The notes under the pieces were generated by a model. That model was not told the DNA's origin and did no database searches. It worked only from the letters and a program-made list of their open reading frames with translations. Positions 5,543 through 5,858 of a stretch of DNA of 5,858 bases are shown here, piece after piece; positions within the stretch are counted from its first letter, which is position 1, and every line of letters starts with the position of its first letter. The stretch spans positions 1 through 5,858 of the forward strand of contig CALKRO010000136.1 of assembly GCA_937990205.1 (NCBI GenBank), written 5' to 3'. The DNA comes from an uncultured Candidatus Saccharibacteria bacterium. Its GTDB lineage: Bacteria; Patescibacteriota; Saccharimonadia; Saccharimonadales; Saccharimonadaceae. The translations under genes and the position numbers were made by a program.

Positions 5543-5858
5543 ATGTCAGAAGAACAAATCAAATCTACTGAAGAATTAAACCAAACTCCAGTCGAAACCG
5601 TCGAAGCTGAAGAGAAATTTGCCAAATCTGGTAAAAAATCTAAGAAGCACATCGAAGAAGTTAAGGCTGAAGAAGAGCGCAAAGCTCGTGCTGAAGAGCA
5701 CAAGCAAGAAGCCCTAGAAGAGAAACCAAAGGGTGCCAAGCCAGTCACTCGTTCAATTCTTGAACGCCGTGGTAAAAAATACCAAGCCGCTTACAAGAAT
5801 ATCGACAAGACCAAGGCTTACAGCCTTACCGACGCTATCAAGCTTGCCGTCGAAACCA
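5543..5858 (+). CDS. rplA: 50S ribosomal protein L1 (uL1), N-terminal part (runs off window)
   Basis: This frame is open from ATG 5543 to the window end, showing 105 residues. Homology to uL1, the L1-stalk protein that aids release of E-site tRNA, begins only at about residue 76 (RRGKKYQAAYKNID, then KAYSLTDAIKLAVET), which normally sits at the very N-terminus. The preceding 75 residues are an extra region, highly charged (Glu/Lys/Ala rich, many EE and KK pairs), probably disordered or coiled-coil in residues 36-60. No in-frame ATG, GTG or TTG occurs between the ATG and residue 76, so the extension is genuine rather than a wrong start. The RBS is weak (AGAAAG at 5530-5535, 7 nt before the ATG) and lies right after the L1 hairpin. 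The C-terminal 150 or so residues lie beyond the window. Confidence 0.93.
   Translation, partial: MSEEQIKSTEELNQTPVETVEAEEKFAKSGKKSKKHIEEVKAEEERKARAEEHKQEALEEKPKGAKPVTRSILERRGKKYQAAYKNIDKTKAYSLTDAIKLAVET

Noticed and set aside
1..5858. Alternative genetic code (UGA as Gly or Trp)
   Set aside because: No gene needs UGA read through, and all visible stops are TAA or TAG with normal protein lengths. UGA is simply not used as a stop here, too small a sample to argue recoding.
1..5858. CRISPR array, tRNA genes, insertion sequences or attachment sites
   Set aside because: No spaced direct repeats, cloverleaf-like sequence, transposase or integrase motifs, or flanking target duplications were seen. 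The only tandem repeat is the short AATTAATTAA pair.

Overview
The window looks like bacterial chromosome from a host-associated member of the Candidate Phyla Radiation, most likely Candidatus Saccharibacteria (TM7). This rests on three things. The uL11 is divergent but intact. A uL1 with a long charged N-terminal extension follows it. A complete arginine deiminase (ADI) set sits beside them, and published work reports this system as acquired by mammal-associated Saccharibacteria. No in-frame UGA is read through and all six visible stop codons are TAA or TAG, so nothing suggests the UGA=Gly code of Gracilibacteria/Absconditabacteria. The taxon is an inference; the gene families are much firmer.

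Layout, all on the + strand: (1) 1-1346, the 3' end of arcA (arginine deiminase) translationally coupled by a TAATG overlap to arcB (catabolic ornithine carbamoyltransferase), closed by a strong intrinsic terminator at 1370-1399. (2) 1400-4031, a second unit with its own extended -10 promoter and a 23-bp palindrome over the predicted transcription start, containing a YfcC/ArcD-type arginine/ornithine exchanger and arcC (carbamate kinase) 2 nt apart, closed by another terminator. (3) 4047-4979, a monocistronic HD-domain phosphohydrolase of unknown function with a near-consensus promoter and its own terminator. (4) 5011-end, rplK (uL11) and rplA (uL1, cut by the window end), with an L1-binding RNA hairpin between them that mimics the 23S rRNA L1 site.

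Function: the exchanger brings in arginine and exports ornithine. ArcA makes citrulline and NH3, ArcB phosphorolyses citrulline to ornithine and carbamoyl phosphate, and ArcC uses carbamoyl phosphate to make ATP. This gives one ATP per arginine and raises local pH. The arc cluster is split into two transcripts, AB and DC. The ribosomal pair is probably controlled by L1 feedback on its own mRNA.

I found no wholly new system. The most interesting items are the palindrome at the arcD promoter, the uL1 N-terminal extension, the altered proline in the thiostrepton/L11 loop, and the uncharacterised HD protein.
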